Shown here: positions 5,936 to 14,681 of the stretch, in pieces
Numbering within the stretch: position 1 is the first letter of the stretch
How the letters are laid out: each line of letters starts with the position of its first letter
Origin: a virus
DNA length: 27,299 nt
Virus record (IMG/VR): IMGVR_UViG_3300037076_000286
Coordinates: 1 to 27,299 of that record
Reading direction: 5' to 3' (one strand)
The notes under the pieces: generated by a model
Told to the model about the DNA's origin: nothing
The model's input: the letters and a program-made list of their open reading frames with translations, nothing else
Database searches by the model: none
Program-made: the position numbers and the translations under genes

Positions 5936-7911
5936 GCACCTGGCTCGCCAATGCGCAGTGGCTCGGCGATCAAGTCCTCGCCGAACTGCTGAAACCACCG
6001 CCGCCGGTCGACTACGAAAAGTGGGCGATCGAAAACATCAGTTTTTCCGAGCGCGAGTCACCACTTCCGGGCCCCTACAATCCAGACCGCGCTGTGTTGT
6101 TCAGTGAGGTATTCCGCGCTCTCAGTCCCGACGATCCGTGCCGCATCGTCACCCTCTCTTGCGGTGCGCAGATTGGCAAGACGGTCGTCGCCACCGTCTT
6201 CTGCCTCGGCAGCCTCGATCTCGACCCAGGCGATTTTCTTTACGTTCACCCGACCGAGGACAACGCGCGGCGCTGGTCGAAGCTCAAATTCGCGCCGATG
6301 GTGCGCGGCAGTCCGCGCCTTCGCCAACTCTTCCCCGAGAAGTCGCGCGACGGCGCCGACTCGGTGCTGTTCAAGGAACGCGCCGACGGCCGCGGCGCAA
6401 TCCTGATCTCCGGCGCCAATTCGCCGGCGTCGCTGTCGCAAGTGTCGATGCGCCGCCAGGTGCAAGACGACCTGGCGAAATGGGTCGAGAACGACGCTGG
6501 AGATCCCGAGGGGCAAGCCGACAGTCGATCGTCGGCGTTCGACTTCGCCAAGATCCTCAAGATCTCGACGCCGCTGGTGCTGCCGGGTTGTCGGATCACC
6601 AAGAGCTTCGAAGCGGGCAGCCAGGAGTCCTACTTCGTTCCCTGTCCGCATTGCGGCCACGAACAGACGCTCGATATCGAGAATTTTCTCTCCAACCTCG
6701 ACGAAGAACATCCGGAGCGCTCGTGCTTTTCCTGCATCGAGTGTGGCGGCCTGATCGAAGAGTATCATCGCGATGCGATCGTCAGGGCAGGGCATTGGCA
6801 TTCCCGCAACCCGGCAGCGATGCGCCATCATCGCAGTTTCACGCTGTGGGCCGCCTATAGCCCGCTGAAGCGCTTCGAACTGATCGCTCGCTCGTGGCTT
6901 GCCGCCCGCGGCGACGTCGCGGCGGAAAAGACCTTCACCAACGACGTCGCCGGCAAGGCATTTCAGGTCAAGGGCGAAGCGCCGCCGTGGGAGGATCTGC
7001 GCAACCGCGCCGAGAATTCCGGTCACCGTCGCGGCGCCATCCCGTTCCCTGGCCTCGTCGTCACGGTCGGGATCGACGTCAACGGCGATTGGCTCAACTG
7101 GCATGTGGTTGCATGGACGCGCGACCACCGCCGCTTCGTCGTCGACTACGGCCGCATCGATGGTGCGGTCACCGAAGCGGCAGTTTGGCGACGGCTCGAC
7201 GATCTGGTCGCGTCGAAGTGGAGGCACGAGTCTGGCAACTTTATCGGCCCCGACCTGGTGGCGATCGACGGCAACGCCTGGACCGAAGACGTATGGAACT
7301 GGGCCAAGCGTCACCCGACGTCGAAAGTCATCATGGTGCGCGGCGTCGACGGCGACGACAAGCCGTTGATCGCCAAAGTCAAGCGAGAGCGCTCGCGCCG
7401 TTCCGGCAAGGTGCTGAAATACCAGAGTCGCTTCTACAACTTCGCTACCTCGATCTTGAAGTGGTCGCTCTATCGCAACCTCAGCAAGACCGATCCGCTG
7501 CACGCCGGATTCGTCGGCTTCCCCAAAGGGCTCGGCGACGTCTACTTCCGCGAGCTGACCGCCGAGCGGCGCATCGAGATCAAGAATCGCGACGGCACGA
7601 CCCGATTCGGTTGGGATCTCACCGAGAAAGAGCGCAACGAAGCGCTCGACACGATGGTGCAGGCGGAAGCGGCGGCGATCAAGTTTGGGCTGCGCGATCT
7701 TCCGCCAGGCTTATGGGACCGCATCGAGGCAGAACGCGCCACGCCGATCGTCGATGCGCAGCTCGATTTCGAAGACGCGCCGGCGGCGCTGGCGCTCGCC
7801 GCGCAGAACGAACCGGCCGCCGTCGGGGGCACCCCTTCAACGCCTCGACGGCCAGAACCGCAGCCGCGCCGCACGTTCGCCGATTTTGCTCGCCGCCTTG
7901 GAGGTTCCTGA
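5932..7911 (+). CDS. Terminase large subunit, GpA family
   Basis: This 659-residue protein (lambda gpA has 641) is the ATP-driven DNA packaging motor and nuclease. Residues 77-84 (CGAQIGKT) are the variant Walker A of GpA-type terminases, followed by FLYVHPTEDNARRW. A zinc-ribbon-like CPHC (238-241) and CIEC (268-271) pair lies in the middle. KAFQVKGEAPPWEDLRNRAE is characteristic of the family. The nuclease domain begins around D382 (GIDVNGDWLNWHVV), with a second acidic patch in VAIDGNAWTEDVW and a C-terminal FGWDLTEKERNEALD. The tail is Pro/Arg-rich. The start overlaps the small-subunit stop. All expected motifs are present, so it looks functional. Confidence 0.95.
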   Translation: MSTWLANAQWLGDQVLAELLKPPPPVDYEKWAIENISFSERESPLPGPYNPDRAVLFSEVFRALSPDDPCRIVTLSCGAQIGKTVVATVFCLGSLDLDPGDFLYVHPTEDNARRWSKLKFAPMVRGSPRLRQLFPEKSRDGADSVLFKERADGRGAILISGANSPASLSQVSMRRQVQDDLAKWVENDAGDPEGQADSRSSAFDFAKILKISTPLVLPGCRITKSFEAGSQESYFVPCPHCGHEQTLDIENFLSNLDEEHPERSCFSCIECGGLIEEYHRDAIVRAGHWHSRNPAAMRHHRSFTLWAAYSPLKRFELIARSWLAARGDVAAEKTFTNDVAGKAFQVKGEAPPWEDLRNRAENSGHRRGAIPFPGLVVTVGIDVNGDWLNWHVVAWTRDHRRFVVDYGRIDGAVTEAAVWRRLDDLVASKWRHESGNFIGPDLVAIDGNAWTEDVWNWAKRHPTSKVIMVRGVDGDDKPLIAKVKRERSRRSGKVLKYQSRFYNFATSILKWSLYRNLSKTDPLHAGFVGFPKGLGDVYFRELTAERRIEIKNRDGTTRFGWDLTEKERNEALDTMVQAEAAAIKFGLRDLPPGLWDRIEAERATPIVDAQLDFEDAPAALALAAQNEPAAVGGTPSTPRRPEPQPRRTFADFARRLGGS

Positions 7912-8276
7912 TGCTCGCCAACGTCAATGACGCCCGCGTCCACGCGGCCTTCCTGCGCGGCCTGTCCGGCCAGTCTGACTTTGCCGAGGATCGCGCGGCC
8001 TTCGCCGAAATCGCCGAGTTTCTCGAACACATCGTCGAGGGCCGCCTTGTCGTGCGCGCTCCGCGGCCCGTAGTTCCTGACGATGAAGCTGCGGCTTCCG
8101 GCGCGCCTGTTGGAGTTTCCCCGGCCGCCGCGGCGCCCGCAACGCCGGTCGACGAAACCGCGGTCGCGCAGATCGACGCCGCGACGCCGAAGAGCGAGGC
8201 GGCCGAGGCGAGCACGATTACCAGGGCGCTTGACGAAGGCGTCGCCGCACAACTCCCGTCGGAGCCGTCCGCGTGA
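7911..8276 (+). CDS. Small acidic Ala/Pro-rich protein between terminase and gpW
   Basis: This 121-residue protein starts at an ATG that shares a base with the terminase stop (TGATG) and ends with a stop overlapping the GTG of the gpW-like gene. Residues ~1-50 are predicted helical (NDARVHAAFLRGLSGQ, then FAEIAEFLEHIVEGRLVVR); residues ~55-120 are a low-complexity Ala/Pro/Glu tail. I recognise no family. Its tight packing between two packaging/neck genes suggests a role in head assembly or packaging, but the sequence alone gives no function. A longer frame exists upstream, but it only reads through the terminase gene in another frame. Confidence 0.6.
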   Translation: MLANVNDARVHAAFLRGLSGQSDFAEDRAAFAEIAEFLEHIVEGRLVVRAPRPVVPDDEAAASGAPVGVSPAAAAPATPVDETAVAQIDAATPKSEAAEASTITRALDEGVAAQLPSEPSA

Positions 8277-8509
8277 CCAACGCGGTCGACCCGCTGACGC
8301 CTGACGTTCTCGGCGCTCGGCTCGCCGAGGCCGAAGCGGCGTTGCACACGCTGATGACGACTGGCGGCGTCACGGAGCTGGCCCACGGTCAGAAGACGAT
8401 GAAATACGCACGCGCCGATGTGCCGCGTCTGCAAGCCTATATCCGCGATCTTCGCGGCCAGCTCGGCCTTCCTGGCGCGCGTCCGCGCGCTCGACGCGTG
8501 AGCTTCTAA
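8273..8509 (+). CDS. Head-to-tail joining protein, gpW family
   Basis: This 78-residue protein (lambda gpW has 68) starts at GTG overlapping the previous stop (GTGA). The family pattern is clear: AEAEAALHTLMTTGGVTELA, then a short beta hairpin (GQKTMKYARADV), then RLQAYIRDLRGQLG and a basic tail. gpW binds under the portal after packaging and is needed for tail attachment. It sits directly before the portal gene, as in lambda. Its tail ends in an Arg-rich stretch similar to the C-terminus of lambda gpW. Confidence 0.88.
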   Translation: MTNAVDPLTPDVLGARLAEAEAALHTLMTTGGVTELAHGQKTMKYARADVPRLQAYIRDLRGQLGLPGARPRARRVSF

Positions 8510-10183
8510 ATGACCCTGCTCGGTCCAGACGGCTCGCCTCTTCCGCCATCCGCCCGCGTCGCCGCTGGCGCCGGCGCGATGCGCGCGTTCGGCGTCGCGA
8601 TCGGCCGTTCCTACCAAGGCGCGTCGCTTACCGACCCCGATCTCGCGTCGTGGACGGTCGCCAACCCGTCGCCGCAGCTCGCCGTCACGTCCGACCGCGC
8701 CATTCTCGCCGCGCGAGTCCACGATCTCGCGCGCAATGACGGCTGGGCGGCGGGAGGCGTCGCCCGCATGGTCGACGCGATCATCGGCTCAAATTGGCGT
8801 CTGTCGGCGCGGCCCAACGCCAAGGCGCTCGGTATCGACCAGGACGAGGCCGACGCGGTCGCCGAGCAGATTGAGTCTTTGTGGCGCCCCTATGCATCAG
8901 GCGTCGACAACGCGATCGACGCTGGCGAGCGGCTCAATTGGGGCGGCCTGCTGGCGCTCAATTTCCGCCATCGCATCTGGGACGGCGAGGCGATCGCCGT
9001 TTCGCTGTGGCTCAAGCGCTCGTGGGCCTATTCCACCTGCATCCAGACGATCCATCCCGACCGCCTGTCGAATCCCTACAACGGGCCGGACACGCTTTAT
9101 CTGCGCGCCGGCGTCGAGATCGGCGATCGCGGCCAGCCGCTCGCTTATCACTTCCGCTCGACCCATCCTGGCGACCAATACTTCGCCAACCCGAAGTTGT
9201 TCACCTGGGATCGCGTCGTCCGCCGCACCGCCTGGGGCCGAGCCACCGTCGTTCACGCTTTCGAACCGCAGGCGGCCGATCAGTTTCGCGGCGTCTCGCC
9301 GCTGGCGCCGATCCTGAAGAAGATTCGCATGCTCGGCCGTTACGACGAAGCCGAGTTGCAGGCCTCGGTCCTCAACGCGATCCTCGCCGCGTTCGTCACA
9401 TCGCCGTTCGACGCCGAGCAGCTCGCCGAGACGATGAGCGCCGACGCGCTCTCGCCCTACCAGGACATGCGGGCCGAATGGCATGAGAGCAACCGCGTGC
9501 GGCTCAGTGGCGCGCAGGTCAATTTCCTGGCGCCGGGCGAAGAGATCAAGCTTTCCAGCCCGAACCATCCGAATTCGGTCTACGAGGCGTTCGAACGCAC
9601 GGCGCTGCGCAACGTCGCGACGGCGATCGGCGTCTCCTATGAACAGCTGTCGATGGATTGGAGCCAGGTCAACTATTCCAGCGCGCGCGCCGCGCTGCTG
9701 GAAATTTGGCGGGGCTTCACGTCGCGCAAGGACAATTTCGCCCATCAGTTCGCCCAGCCGATCTACGCTAATTGGCTCGAAGAGGCGGTCGACCGCGGCG
9801 ACGTCAATCTGCCGAAGAAAGCGCCGAAGTTCCTCGAGGCGAAGTCCGCCTGGTGCGAGTCCAAATGGGTCGGGCCCGGCCGCGGCTGGGTCGACCCACA
9901 GAAGGAAGCGCTCGCCGCGATCACCCGCATGGACGGTGGTCTATCGACCATGGAACACGAATGCGACGAGCAGGGCATGGACTGGCGCGTGGTGCTGGTC
10001 CAGCAGGCGCGCGAGTATAAGGAACGCGAGAAGCTCGGCTTGCCGCCGCTCATTCCGATGCAGGCCGCGCGCACGCTGCTGACGATGCCTGCCGAGGACA
10101 TCGATGACAAAGCCAAGGCCGGCGATAAGAAAGACGGCGCGCCTCCGCCGCCTCCGCCGCCGCGTAAACAGCAGGCCGCCTGA
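8510..10183 (+). CDS. Portal protein, lambda gpB family
   Basis: This 557-residue protein (lambda gpB has 533) starts directly after the gpW stop. The portal is a ring at one capsid vertex through which DNA enters and leaves and on which the neck is built. Visible family features are an N-terminal helix with RILAARVHDLARNDGWAAGG-like spacing, IGSNWRLSARPN, FRHRIWDGEAIAVSLW, the DQFRGVSPLAPILKKIRMLG core and SMDWSQVNYSSARAALLEIW. The C-terminus has a run of seven prolines and is basic. Its stop shares a base with the next start (TGATG), coupling it to the protease gene, whose product cleaves portal in lambda. Confidence 0.93.
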   Translation: MTLLGPDGSPLPPSARVAAGAGAMRAFGVAIGRSYQGASLTDPDLASWTVANPSPQLAVTSDRAILAARVHDLARNDGWAAGGVARMVDAIIGSNWRLSARPNAKALGIDQDEADAVAEQIESLWRPYASGVDNAIDAGERLNWGGLLALNFRHRIWDGEAIAVSLWLKRSWAYSTCIQTIHPDRLSNPYNGPDTLYLRAGVEIGDRGQPLAYHFRSTHPGDQYFANPKLFTWDRVVRRTAWGRATVVHAFEPQAADQFRGVSPLAPILKKIRMLGRYDEAELQASVLNAILAAFVTSPFDAEQLAETMSADALSPYQDMRAEWHESNRVRLSGAQVNFLAPGEEIKLSSPNHPNSVYEAFERTALRNVATAIGVSYEQLSMDWSQVNYSSARAALLEIWRGFTSRKDNFAHQFAQPIYANWLEEAVDRGDVNLPKKAPKFLEAKSAWCESKWVGPGRGWVDPQKEALAAITRMDGGLSTMEHECDEQGMDWRVVLVQQAREYKEREKLGLPPLIPMQAARTLLTMPAEDIDDKAKAGDKKDGAPPPPPPPRKQQAA

Positions 10184-11484
10184 TGACCCATCTCGCCCGC
10201 GTCGCTTCGCTGATCTTCAACACGCCGCTCTTGGTGACGCCAGACGTCGCCTGCACTATCGCCAACGCGCTCGCGGAGCGCTGGGGCGTCGATCCGCTGG
10301 AGCCGTTCGACGCCTCTCGCTTTGTCGGTCAGCCCAGTGGCCCGCGCGACGCCAACGGCGAAATGCGGACGATGTACCGCGCCGAGAAAGGAATCGCGCT
10401 GATCGGCGTGATGGGCGAGTTGGTCAACCGCGGTGCGTGGGTCGGCGCCTCGTCTGGGCTGACGAGCTATGAAGGCCTCGACGCGCAGCTCGCCGCGGCC
10501 GAGCGCGACGACGCGGTCAAGGGCGTCGTGCTCGACATCAACTCGCCCGGCGGCCAGGCCGCCGGCGCGATGGAGACGGCGGCCAAGATCCGCGCCCTCG
10601 ACGCCAAGAAGCCGGTCGTCGCCTTCGTCAACGGCATGGCGGCGTCCGCCGCCTACGCGCTGGCCTCGGGCGCGCGAACGATCGTCGCCACGCCGTCGGC
10701 GATGCTCGGCTCGATCGGCGTCGTTTGGATGCACGTCGATCGCTCGGCGCAGGCGGAGAAGGCCGGCGTTAAGCCGACGCTGCTGACTGCTGGCGCCTTC
10801 AAGACCGACGGCCACCCATTGGCGCCACTCGCCGCCGACGCGCGCCAGCGCATCCAGGCGCAGATCGACAAGGTCTACGACCTGTTTGTGCAGACGGTGG
10901 CGGCGCATCGGCCGATCGACGCAGCCGCCGTGCGGGCGACCGAAGCCGGCGTCTACATCGGCTCGCAGGCGGTCGAGGCCGGTCTCGCCGATCTCACCGG
11001 CTCGCTCGAAGATGCATTCCAGGCAGTTCGCGCGGCGCTGCCGAAATCCCAATTCAGCGGATCGTTCTTCGCCGCCTCAAAGGAGTCCAACATGACCGAT
11101 GCATTCACCAAAGCCCAACTCGACGCCGCCGTCGCCGAAGCCAAGGCGGCCGGCGCCGCCGAAGCGAAACCGACTTTTGTCAAAGAGGCCGCCGAAGCCG
11201 AGCGCGCTCGCATCGGCGCCATCCTCGACGCAACGTCCGCCAAGGGGCGTGAAGCCCAAGCGCGCCACTTCGCCTTCAAGACCGCGATGAGCGTCGCCGA
11301 GGCGAGCGCCGCGCTGGAGGCCGCGCCGGCCGGGCAGGAAGGCTCGCCGCTCGTTCGTGCGATGGAGAGTCTCGACCAGCCCAAACTCGGCGCTGGCGCG
11401 CCGGCGGATGGCCGCGCCGCGCCGCGCGCGGTCGACACTGCCGGCATCTACGCCGCCCGCGCCAAGGCCTCGACCGGCCGCTGA
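10183..11484 (+). CDS. Capsid maturation protease, S49/SppA type (gpC), with C-terminal scaffold part
   Basis: This 433-residue protein (lambda gpC has 439) has an S49 peptidase domain at ~65-265. DINSPGGQ lies at ~118-125, the nucleophile serine is S155 in GMAASAAY, and the general-base lysine is K207 in GAFKTDGHP. The Ser-Lys spacing of 52 equals that of SppA of Bacillus (S147/K199). Residues ~300-433 are helical, Ala/Glu-rich and scaffold-like. An AAAGGAG site and in-frame ATG at 11092 would give this part as a separate protein, as lambda gene C does for Nu3. The enzyme should degrade the scaffold and trim portal during prohead maturation. It is coupled to the portal gene by start/stop overlap. 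Confidence 0.92.
   Translation: MTHLARVASLIFNTPLLVTPDVACTIANALAERWGVDPLEPFDASRFVGQPSGPRDANGEMRTMYRAEKGIALIGVMGELVNRGAWVGASSGLTSYEGLDAQLAAAERDDAVKGVVLDINSPGGQAAGAMETAAKIRALDAKKPVVAFVNGMAASAAYALASGARTIVATPSAMLGSIGVVWMHVDRSAQAEKAGVKPTLLTAGAFKTDGHPLAPLAADARQRIQAQIDKVYDLFVQTVAAHRPIDAAAVRATEAGVYIGSQAVEAGLADLTGSLEDAFQAVRAALPKSQFSGSFFAASKESNMTDAFTKAQLDAAVAEAKAAGAAEAKPTFVKEAAEAERARIGAILDATSAKGREAQARHFAFKTAMSVAEASAALEAAPAGQEGSPLVRAMESLDQPKLGAGAPADGRAAPRAVDTAGIYAARAKASTGR
11092..11484 (+). CDS. Nested in-frame scaffold protein (Nu3-like), internal start within protease gene
   Basis: The sequence aaaggagtccaac immediately before ATG 11092 is one of the strongest Shine-Dalgarno sites in the window, with about six bases of spacing, yet it lies inside the protease gene and in the same frame. 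The product would be 130 residues, beginning MTDAFTKAQLDAAVAEAK and highly helical and charged as scaffolds are. In lambda, the scaffold Nu3 is made from exactly this kind of in-frame internal start within C. The match in position and signal supports the call; expression is inferred. Confidence 0.75.
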   Translation: MTDAFTKAQLDAAVAEAKAAGAAEAKPTFVKEAAEAERARIGAILDATSAKGREAQARHFAFKTAMSVAEASAALEAAPAGQEGSPLVRAMESLDQPKLGAGAPADGRAAPRAVDTAGIYAARAKASTGR

Positions 11485-11537
11485 GCGGCCGCCGCGTTCG
11501 TCACCTGCGAATCCACCCCACAATCAGGATGTGCCCC

Positions 11538-11903
11538 ATGTCTCTGACCGAAAACCCGCATGCCGGTTCGTTCATCGTCTCGATGGCCGACGACGGAAAT
11601 CTCTCGACCGATAATGGCGTCGTCGCTTCGGGCGCCGGCGTGCTCCTTCCCGGCGCGGCGTTGGCGCTCAACTCGGGCGGCAAGTACGTCCCGATCGCGC
11701 CGGCCGCGACCGATGGGACTCAGAACTGGGCTGCCTTCCTGTTCGGTCGCACCGACGCGACGTCCGCCGACGCACCCGCGGTCGTCGTCAGCCGCCACGC
11801 CGAAGTCTATGCGAGCGGTTTGATCTGGCCAACCGGCATCACCGCGCCGCAGAAGGCCGCCGCGCTGGCGCAGGCCGCCGCCGCCCTGGTCGTCGCGCGC
11901 TGA
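11538..11903 (+). CDS. Head decoration protein, gpD family
   Basis: This 121-residue protein (lambda gpD has 110) begins MSLTENPHAGSFIVS. ATG 11538 is preferred because AGGA at 11526-11529 lies 8 bases upstream; the ATG at 11529 overlaps that site and is too close to use it. Family features include an extended N-terminal arm, the GVVASGAGVLLPGAALAL core and AAFLFGRTDAT. A C-terminal Ala-rich helix follows ITAPQKAAALAQ. gpD trimers bind the expanded shell at three-fold axes and stabilise it against DNA pressure. It lies between the scaffold and capsid genes, as in lambda. Confidence 0.85.
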   Translation: MSLTENPHAGSFIVSMADDGNLSTDNGVVASGAGVLLPGAALALNSGGKYVPIAPAATDGTQNWAAFLFGRTDATSADAPAVVVSRHAEVYASGLIWPTGITAPQKAAALAQAAAALVVAR

Positions 11904-11981
11904 CGGCGCGCCGTCTCACCGCGCGCTGACGCGCGCTTACCGAAACCGCGCTAACCGCGCTTCAGCTCGCAGGAGTCCATC

Positions 11982-13007
11982 ATGGACCCGTTGGTTCTCA
12001 ATCCTTTCACCGCCGACGCTTTCTCGTTTCTCAGCCTCACCGACTCGATCAACAAGCTGCCGTTCACGCCAGGCCGGCTCGGCGAACTCGGCCTCTTCAG
12101 CGAGAGCGGCATCGCCACGACCGGCATCATGATCGAGGAAAACAACGGCTTCCTCAGCCTGATCAATTCGAGCAAGCGCGGCGGCCCGGGTGAGACGCGG
12201 CCGAAGAATCCGCGCGCTGCCCGCACCCTCGTCGCCTCGCACTATCAAATCGACGACACAATCCTCGCCGAGGAAGTGCAGGGCGTGCGCGAATTTGGCC
12301 TGCCGGCGACGCCGCGCACGGTCGAGACCTATCTCGGTCAGCGCATGGCGCAGATCACACCGAATTTCGACGCGACGCTCGAATTCCAGCGCGTCGGCGC
12401 GCTCGGCGGCATCATCCTCGATAAGAACGGTGCAACCGTTTACAACCTGTTCACCGAGTTTGGTGTGACGCAGGCGACGCCGGTTTCGTTCGGAGGCCTC
12501 GCCTCGACCATCAAGCCGCGCGCGGTCTCCGCAACAGTCGTCCGTGCGGTCAAGAAGTTGCTCGGCGGCATCGCCATGCGCGGCGTCGGCGCTATGGCGT
12601 CCGATACGTTCTGGGATGCGCTGATCACTCACCCCGACGTCGAGAAGACCTATCTCTATCAGGAAGGCCAGCGCCTACGCGACGGCATCGCCTATGCGCA
12701 GCTCGACTTCGGCGGCATCCATTGGGAGAACTACCAGGGCTATGTCCCGGCCAACGACGGCACGACCGCCGTGACGCCGTTCATCCCCGCCGGTTCGGTG
12801 CTCTTCTACCCGATTGGTGTGCCGAACTTCTTCCGCAGCGTGTTCGCGCCCGCCGATTACAACGAAACCGTCAACACGATCGGCCTGCCGCGCTACGCCA
12901 AGGCGATCCCGTTCGACAACAACAAGGGCGTGCGGCTGGAGATGCAGGCAAACCCGCTCTCCTACTGCACTCGGCCGGGCGCGCTGGTCTCCGGCACGCT
13001 CTCCTGA
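11982..13007 (+). CDS. Major capsid protein, gpE family
   Basis: This is a 341-residue protein, the same length as lambda gpE. The N-terminus MDPLVLNPFTADAFSFLSLT and the following LPFTPGRLGELGLF are characteristic, as are the GGPGETRPKNPRAARTLVAS segment and the C-terminal CTRPGALVSGTLS. It forms the icosahedral shell with the HK97 fold. A clear AGGAG site precedes the ATG by about seven bases, fitting a highly expressed gene. The 78-base gap upstream contains short GC repeats (ccgcgct, gcgcgc) but no convincing terminator. Confidence 0.95.
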   Translation: MDPLVLNPFTADAFSFLSLTDSINKLPFTPGRLGELGLFSESGIATTGIMIEENNGFLSLINSSKRGGPGETRPKNPRAARTLVASHYQIDDTILAEEVQGVREFGLPATPRTVETYLGQRMAQITPNFDATLEFQRVGALGGIILDKNGATVYNLFTEFGVTQATPVSFGGLASTIKPRAVSATVVRAVKKLLGGIAMRGVGAMASDTFWDALITHPDVEKTYLYQEGQRLRDGIAYAQLDFGGIHWENYQGYVPANDGTTAVTPFIPAGSVLFYPIGVPNFFRSVFAPADYNETVNTIGLPRYAKAIPFDNNKGVRLEMQANPLSYCTRPGALVSGTLS

Positions 13008-13010
13008 CGC

Positions 13011-13403
13011 ATGTCGGCTTTCGCTGACGCCTTCATCGGCCGCCAGGCCGCGCTGGACTCAGCTTTCGGCGAGCCGCTGCTAATTGTGCCGCAGCTCGCC
13101 GGCGAGTTCACAGCGGCAGGCGCTGACCCGGCCAATCCAGCCTTCACGGCGATCGGCGTGCTCGACGTCGAAGGCGTCGTGGTCGATGGATCCGGACGGA
13201 AGACGGCCGCCCGCAGCGAAGTCGAGACGACGAACCCGGTCGTCGACTTCGCACTGACGCAGTTCGGCCCCGGCCGGCCGCAGCCGGTCAAGGGCTGGCT
13301 GATCACGGCGACGTCGCGGCTCGGTTCACCGTCCTACGCCGTGCTCGACGCGCTGCCCGACGGCGTCGGCCGGATCGTCTGCCAACTAGCGCCGCTGCCG
13401 TGA
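13011..13403 (+). CDS. Neck/head-tail joining-position protein (possibly gpFII-like)
   Basis: This 130-residue protein starts three bases after the capsid stop. It is mostly beta (LLIVPQLAGEF, AIGVLDVEGVVVDGSGRKT, GWLITATSRLGSPSYAVLDA), with a helical N-terminus (AFADAFIGRQAALDSAFGE). In lambda the genes after E encode FI and FII; FII (117 residues) joins head and tail. Size, strand-rich content and position fit an FII-like head-tail connector, but I see no unmistakable motif. The following gene starts at a GTG overlapping its stop. Confidence 0.5.
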   Translation: MSAFADAFIGRQAALDSAFGEPLLIVPQLAGEFTAAGADPANPAFTAIGVLDVEGVVVDGSGRKTAARSEVETTNPVVDFALTQFGPGRPQPVKGWLITATSRLGSPSYAVLDALPDGVGRIVCQLAPLP

Positions 13404-14158
13404 GCGGCCTTTCCGCCTTTGCGCTTGGCTTCGCCGCTGCGCGCGCCATCCGCGGCCGCACCTGGGCCGGCGCCAATGTGCTGTTCGAGCCGAACGCGCC
13501 GGTCGACGTCACCGCGCCGCTGATCTGCGTCTGGTCAGGCCTCGGCCGTGGCGAAGTCGCTGGTGGCGACCTGCTCAACGGCTCGGCTCACGCGCGGCTG
13601 CGCTTCGAATTCTTCCTGCCGCCGCGGGTGTCGGTCGACGCCGTCACGTTCGACGCCACGACCAATCAAGCGTTGCTGTTCGCGGCGCTATGGCGGCAAG
13701 TCTTAGTCCCGCTGCTGACCGACACGACGCCCTGGGCCGATCTCTGGCGCCGTCTTCGCCTGCGCGTCGCGTCGATCGATGAAGCGCGCGACCTGTTCGA
13801 GACCGACAAAGGGCAGAAGATCCCGGTCAACGTCGTCGAACTGCAGGTCGAGACATTGGCCGAGCCGCCGATCGGCGAGCCGCCGTGCGGCGTGTGGGCC
13901 GATTTTGTCGCCGCGATGCGCGCCGACACGGCCGAAGTCGCCGGCCTCGCCGACTTGATTGCCGCGCAGATCCAAGGTTCGGCCGATCCGCTGCCGGATT
14001 GGCAGGTCGACATGGGACTGCTCGGAGCCAACGCGCTTGCCGTGCAGGCGATCGATCTCGGGCCCGGCGATAATTCGACGCCGGCGGTCGACACCGGCGA
14101 CAACGCACCGACGCAAGAGACAGTGACTGAACCGATCACTCCGCTGCCGGGGCTGTGA
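13400..14158 (+). CDS. Uncharacterised neck/tail-terminator-position protein
   Basis: This 252-residue protein uses a GTG start overlapping the previous stop (GTGA). Residues ~1-170 look globular: LICVWSGLGRGEVAGGD, a strand region LRFEFFLPPRVSVD, helices NQALLFAALWRQVLVPLL, and the DEARDLFETDKGQKIPVNVV-type beta end. Residues ~175-252 form an acidic, Thr/Pro-rich tail. Its place between head-tail joining and baseplate genes, and the mix of strands and helices, would suit a tail terminator, but I recognise no family. It is specific to the junction between the lambda-like and P2-like modules. Confidence 0.55.
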   Translation: MSGLSAFALGFAAARAIRGRTWAGANVLFEPNAPVDVTAPLICVWSGLGRGEVAGGDLLNGSAHARLRFEFFLPPRVSVDAVTFDATTNQALLFAALWRQVLVPLLTDTTPWADLWRRLRLRVASIDEARDLFETDKGQKIPVNVVELQVETLAEPPIGEPPCGVWADFVAAMRADTAEVAGLADLIAAQIQGSADPLPDWQVDMGLLGANALAVQAIDLGPGDNSTPAVDTGDNAPTQETVTEPITPLPGL

Positions 14159-14159
14159 C

Positions 14160-14672
14160 GTGAGCGCCGACCGCGCGCTGCTGGAGATCCACGAGGCGCT
14201 CGGTGAGATGTTTTCTCGCCATGCCGACCTCGAGGCGCGCATCGAGCGGATGTTCCGCAAGGGCAAGGTCACCGACGTCGACGCGACGAAAGGGCTTTAC
14301 CGCCAGGAAATCGGTCTCGACGACCAAGGTCAAACGGTCAAATCGCCGTGGGCGCCCTATTCGCAGATCGCCGGCGCCCGCAAGTCGCATTCGCCGCCGA
14401 GCGTCGGTGAGCAATATCTGCTGATCAACCCCGATGGCTCGCCCGACTTCACCCAAGGGCTCGGCGTGCCGCACGGCTGGTACGACCAGAACCTATCGCC
14501 TTCGACCGATCCGGCTGCTGACGTGACGACGCGCGGGACGACCAAGGATACGACGACCGCCTCGTCGCGGGTGCTCGAGGTTGGCGGCGCGAAGTTCTCG
14601 ATGACCGACGGCGTGCTCGAAATCGACGCGACGACGATCAAGCTCAAGGGCGACGTGCAGGTCAATTCGTGA
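14160..14672 (+). CDS. Baseplate assembly protein V (spike, P2 gpV/Mu gp45-like)
   Basis: This 170-residue protein (P2 gpV has 211) starts with GTG just after the previous stop. The N-terminal ~45 residues are helical (EIHEALGEMFSRHADLEARI). Residues ~45-115 form the OB-fold typical of V proteins: GKVTDVDATKGLYRQEI, then VKSPWAPYSQIAGAR, PPSVGEQYLLINPDGSPDF and QGLGVPHGWYDQN. The C-terminal ~40 residues (GAKFSMTDGVLEIDATTIKL) fit the triple-stranded beta-helix needle of the membrane-piercing spike. It marks the start of a contractile-tail baseplate module and is followed by its natural partner, a PAAR tip protein. Confidence 0.88.
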   Translation: MSADRALLEIHEALGEMFSRHADLEARIERMFRKGKVTDVDATKGLYRQEIGLDDQGQTVKSPWAPYSQIAGARKSHSPPSVGEQYLLINPDGSPDFTQGLGVPHGWYDQNLSPSTDPAADVTTRGTTKDTTTASSRVLEVGGAKFSMTDGVLEIDATTIKLKGDVQVNS

Positions 14673-14681
14673 GGAGCGGTC

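Noticed and set aside
6058-7503. Minus-strand open frame of 481 codons
   Set aside because: It is antisense to the large terminase, which has all its family motifs; the antisense product has none.
6894-7910. N-terminal extension of the frame that ends at 8276
   Set aside because: The upstream part overlaps terminase in another frame and is Arg-rich; the ATG at 7911 coupled to the terminase stop is the likely start.
11904-11981. Terminator between decoration and capsid genes
   Set aside because: Short GC repeats (ccgcgct, gcgcgc) are present but give no single stable stem and no T-run, and the capsid gene must be co-transcribed.
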